From Scandinavium goeteborgense (GTDB lineage Bacteria > Pseudomonadota > Gammaproteobacteria > Enterobacterales > Enterobacteriaceae), in contig NZ_CP054058.1 of NCBI RefSeq assembly GCF_003935895.2, positions 4,445,177 to 4,509,176 of the forward strand: a stretch of DNA of 64,000 bases. The letters run 5' to 3'. Position numbers and translations under genes: made by a program. Under the pieces are notes generated by a model. The model was not told the origin of the DNA. It did not search any database and worked only from the letters and a program-made list of their open reading frames with translations. Of the stretch, positions 61,561 through 64,000 are shown piece by piece; position 1 is the stretch's first letter, and each line of letters starts with the position of its first letter.

Positions 61561-62610
61561 ATGGCAACAGGCGTGCTGCCCGATGCTGGGCAGATCCTCA
61601 ATTCTTTAATCAACAGTATTTTACTGGTCGATGACGAGCTGGCGGTTCATTACGCCAACCCGGCAGCGCAGCAGTTGCTCGCCCAGAGTTCGCGTAAATT
61701 ATTCGGTACACCGCTGCCGGAACTATTAAGTTATTTTTCGCTGAACATTGAGCTGATGCAGGAAAGTCTGCTGGCGGGACAGGGCTTCACGGACAACGAA
61801 GTGACGCTGGTCATTGATGGTCGCTCGCACATTTTGTCGTTGACCGCTCAGCGGCTGCCTGACGGCCTCATCCTGCTCGAAATGGCGCCGATGGATAACC
61901 AGCGTCGTCTGAGTCAGGAACAGCTACAGCACGCTCAGCAGGTCGCTGCACGCGATTTGGTGCGCGGTCTGGCCCATGAAATCAAGAACCCGCTTGGCGG
62001 CCTGCGAGGCGCGGCTCAGCTTTTGAGTAAAGCGCTGCCCGATCCGTCACTGTTGGAATATACCAAAGTTATCATTGAGCAGGCCGATCGCCTGCGCAAT
62101 CTGGTGGACAGGCTACTGGGTCCACAGCATCCAGGGATGCATGTCACTGAAAGCATTCACAAAGTGGCTGAGCGTGTAGTGAAACTGGTGTCGATGGAGC
62201 TTCCGGATAACGTGCGTTTAACGCGCGATTACGATCCAAGTTTGCCGGAGTTGCCGCACGATCCCGACCAGATAGAGCAAGTTTTACTGAATATCGTGCG
62301 CAATGCCTTACAGGCGCTGGGCCCGGAAGGCGGCGAAATTATTCTCCGGACCCGTACCGCGTTCCAGTTAACGCTCCATGGCGTGCGCTACCGTCTTACC
62401 GCCCGTATTGACGTCGAAGACAACGGGCCGGGCATCCCCTCTCACCTGCAGGATACGCTGTTTTATCCGATGGTCAGTGGGCGCGAAGGCGGCACTGGTC
62501 TGGGCTTATCCATTGCCCGAAGCTTGATCGATCAACACTCCGGTAAAATTGAGTTCAACAGTTGGCCGGGCCATACAGAATTTTCGGTTTACCTGCCCAT
62601 TCGGAAATAG
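61561..62610 (+). CDS. glnL: Nitrogen sensor kinase/phosphatase NtrB
   Basis: Cytoplasmic histidine kinase that phosphorylates NtrC under nitrogen limitation and dephosphorylates it when bound by PII. It has 349 residues, as in E. coli. An N-terminal PAS domain (about 10-115) precedes the H box [18 protein letters not shown] with His139, the N box [12 protein letters not shown], and ATP lid motifs DNGPGIP and [23 protein letters not shown] precedes the ATG. glnG starts 11 bp after its stop. Confidence 0.98.
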   Translation: MATGVLPDAGQILNSLINSILLVDDELAVHYANPAAQQLLAQSSRKLFGTPLPELLSYFSLNIELMQESLLAGQGFTDNEVTLVIDGRSHILSLTAQRLPDGLILLEMAPMDNQRRLSQEQLQHAQQVAARDLVRGLAHEIKNPLGGLRGAAQLLSKALPDPSLLEYTKVIIEQADRLRNLVDRLLGPQHPGMHVTESIHKVAERVVKLVSMELPDNVRLTRDYDPSLPELPHDPDQIEQVLLNIVRNALQALGPEGGEIILRTRTAFQLTLHGVRYRLTARIDVEDNGPGIPSHLQDTLFYPMVSGREGGTGLGLSIARSLIDQHSGKIEFNSWPGHTEFSVYLPIRK

Positions 62611-62621
62611 AGGTGCATTTT

Positions 62622-64000
62622 ATGCAACGAGGGATAGTCTGGATCGTTGATGACGATAGTTCCATCCGTTGGGTGCTTGAACGTGCGCTCACCGGGGCAG
62701 GATTAACCTGCACCACATTTGAAAGTGGTAGCGAAGTGCTTGACGCGCTGGCCAGCAAAACGCCGGACGTACTGCTGTCTGATATCCGAATGCCGGGTAT
62801 GGACGGGCTGGCGTTGCTCAAACAGATTAAACAGCGCCATCCGATGCTACCGGTCATCATAATGACAGCCCATTCCGATCTGGATGCGGCCGTGAGCGCC
62901 TACCAGCAAGGGGCTTTCGACTATTTGCCGAAGCCGTTTGATATCGACGAAGCGGTCGCGCTGGTCGAACGTGCAATCAGTCACTATCAGGAACAGCAGC
63001 AGCCGCGCAACGTGCAGGTCAACGGGCCGACAACGGACATTATTGGCGAAGCGCCTGCGATGCAGGACGTGTTCCGCATCATCGGTCGCCTTTCCCGTTC
63101 GTCTATCAGCGTGCTGATCAACGGTGAATCCGGGACCGGTAAAGAGCTGGTTGCTCATGCCCTGCATCGCCATAGCCCGCGCGCGAAATCCCCTTTCATC
63201 GCGCTGAACATGGCAGCAATCCCTAAAGATTTGATTGAGTCTGAACTGTTTGGCCACGAAAAAGGCGCGTTTACCGGGGCGAATACCATTCGTCAGGGCC
63301 GCTTTGAACAGGCCGACGGCGGGACACTATTTTTAGATGAAATCGGCGATATGCCGCTGGATGTGCAGACCCGTTTGTTGCGCGTGCTGGCTGACGGGCA
63401 GTTTTATCGCGTGGGTGGCTATGCGCCGGTGAAAGTGGATGTTCGCATCATCGCAGCAACCCACCAGAACCTGGAGCTGCGCGTGCAGGAAGGTAAATTC
63501 CGTGAGGATTTATTCCACCGCCTGAACGTCATCCGGGTGCATCTGCCACCGCTGCGCGAACGCCGGGAAGACATTCCTCGCCTGGCGCGTCATTTCTTGC
63601 AGGACGCGGCCCGTGAACTGGGCGTTGAAGCCAAACAGCTTCATGCCGAAACCGAAGCCGCATTAACGCGCCTCGCATGGCCGGGGAACGTACGCCAGCT
63701 GGAAAATACCTGCCGCTGGCTGACGGTGATGGCCGCCGGTCAGGAAGTGCTGATTCAGGATCTGCCCGCAGAGCTGTTTGAAAGCTCCGTGCCGGACAGC
63801 CCTTCTCACTCTCTGCCTGACAGCTGGGCAACGCTGCTGGCGCAGTGGGCTGATCGCGCGCTGCGTTCCGGTCATCAAAACCTGCTCTCTGAAGCGCAAC
63901 CGGAAATGGAGCGTACGCTGCTGACTACCGCCCTGCGTCATACTCAGGGGCATAAACAGGAAGCCGCGCGCTTGCTCGGCTGGGGTCGAAATACCCTGAC
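62622..64000 (+). CDS. glnG: Nitrogen response regulator NtrC (3' end cut by window edge)
   Basis: Sigma-54-dependent activator of nitrogen-limitation genes. The open frame from ATG 62622 to the window end gives 459 residues, ten short of the 469 of E. coli NtrC. The receiver domain has [17 protein letters not shown] and Asp54 in [12 protein letters not shown]; the AAA+ domain has Walker [16 protein letters not shown] near 168, the sigma-54 contact loop [10 protein letters not shown] and Walker [14 protein letters not shown]; the Fis-type helix-turn-helix begins near [20 protein letters not shown]. It follows glnL closely, completing glnALG. Confidence 0.97.
   Translation, partial: MQRGIVWIVDDDSSIRWVLERALTGAGLTCTTFESGSEVLDALASKTPDVLLSDIRMPGMDGLALLKQIKQRHPMLPVIIMTAHSDLDAAVSAYQQGAFDYLPKPFDIDEAVALVERAISHYQEQQQPRNVQVNGPTTDIIGEAPAMQDVFRIIGRLSRSSISVLINGESGTGKELVAHALHRHSPRAKSPFIALNMAAIPKDLIESELFGHEKGAFTGANTIRQGRFEQADGGTLFLDEIGDMPLDVQTRLLRVLADGQFYRVGGYAPVKVDVRIIAATHQNLELRVQEGKFREDLFHRLNVIRVHLPPLRERREDIPRLARHFLQDAARELGVEAKQLHAETEAALTRLAWPGNVRQLENTCRWLTVMAAGQEVLIQDLPAELFESSVPDSPSHSLPDSWATLLAQWADRALRSGHQNLLSEAQPEMERTLLTTALRHTQGHKQEAARLLGWGRNTL

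Overview
This window is a chromosomal segment of a member of the Enterobacteriaceae (Enterobacter/Klebsiella/Kosakonia-like; species cannot be fixed from the sequence alone). Almost every gene has a close, same-length E. coli relative, and gene order follows the E. coli katG-to-glnG arc, with local insertions and deletions. The DNA is G+C-rich with enterobacterial repeats (one 127-bp ERIC element, REP/BIME pairs, CCCTCTCCC palindromes). There is no phage, IS element, CRISPR array, rRNA or tRNA.

Layout. 1-7716: katG (cut by the left edge), metF, metL, metB and divergent metJ, with tandem MetJ boxes before metB and metF. 7731-16338: rpmE, an ERIC element, priA, cytR, ftsN, the heat-shock pair hslVU, menA and rraA. 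16355-24489: a DUF1993-family gene, pfkA, fieF, cpxP (whose 3' end matches the CpxQ small RNA), cpxRA, yiiM, a lone DHDPS-family gene and sodA. The zapB-glpFKX-fpr-tpiA-cdh-sbp block that separates rraA from pfkA in E. coli is missing here.

24776-37736 is an enlarged L-rhamnose locus: rhaT symporter, regulators rhaR and rhaS, catabolic genes rhaB, rhaA and rhaD, then a complete sugar ABC transporter (binding protein, double ATPase, two permeases), a FucO-type lactaldehyde reductase and rhaM. It therefore combines the E. coli symporter with a rhizobial-type ABC importer, and carries its own enzyme for disposing of the lactaldehyde formed by RhaD. A RafY-like outer-membrane porin lies convergent to rhaM. 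Next come an XRE-cupin regulator divergent from azlCD, and the frvABXR phosphotransferase operon.

46025-52919: a small DUF1471 protein, fdhD and the aerobic formate dehydrogenase operon fdoGHI-fdhE; fdoG has an in-frame UGA selenocysteine codon (residue 196) with a SECIS hairpin. 53135-54642: an accessory patch with an alpha/beta hydrolase and a ParDE-type toxin-antitoxin pair. 54643-57528: the overlapping set yihX-yihY-dtd-fabY. 57744-64000: typA, glnA, glnL and glnG (cut by the right edge), with NtrC sites and a sigma-54 promoter at glnA. The sulfoquinovose cluster that E. coli has between yihX and typA is absent.

Most of the window is conserved core genome. The parts worth a second look are the hybrid rhamnose locus, the missing block between rraA and pfkA, the hydrolase/ParDE patch, the porin and the azlCD switch.
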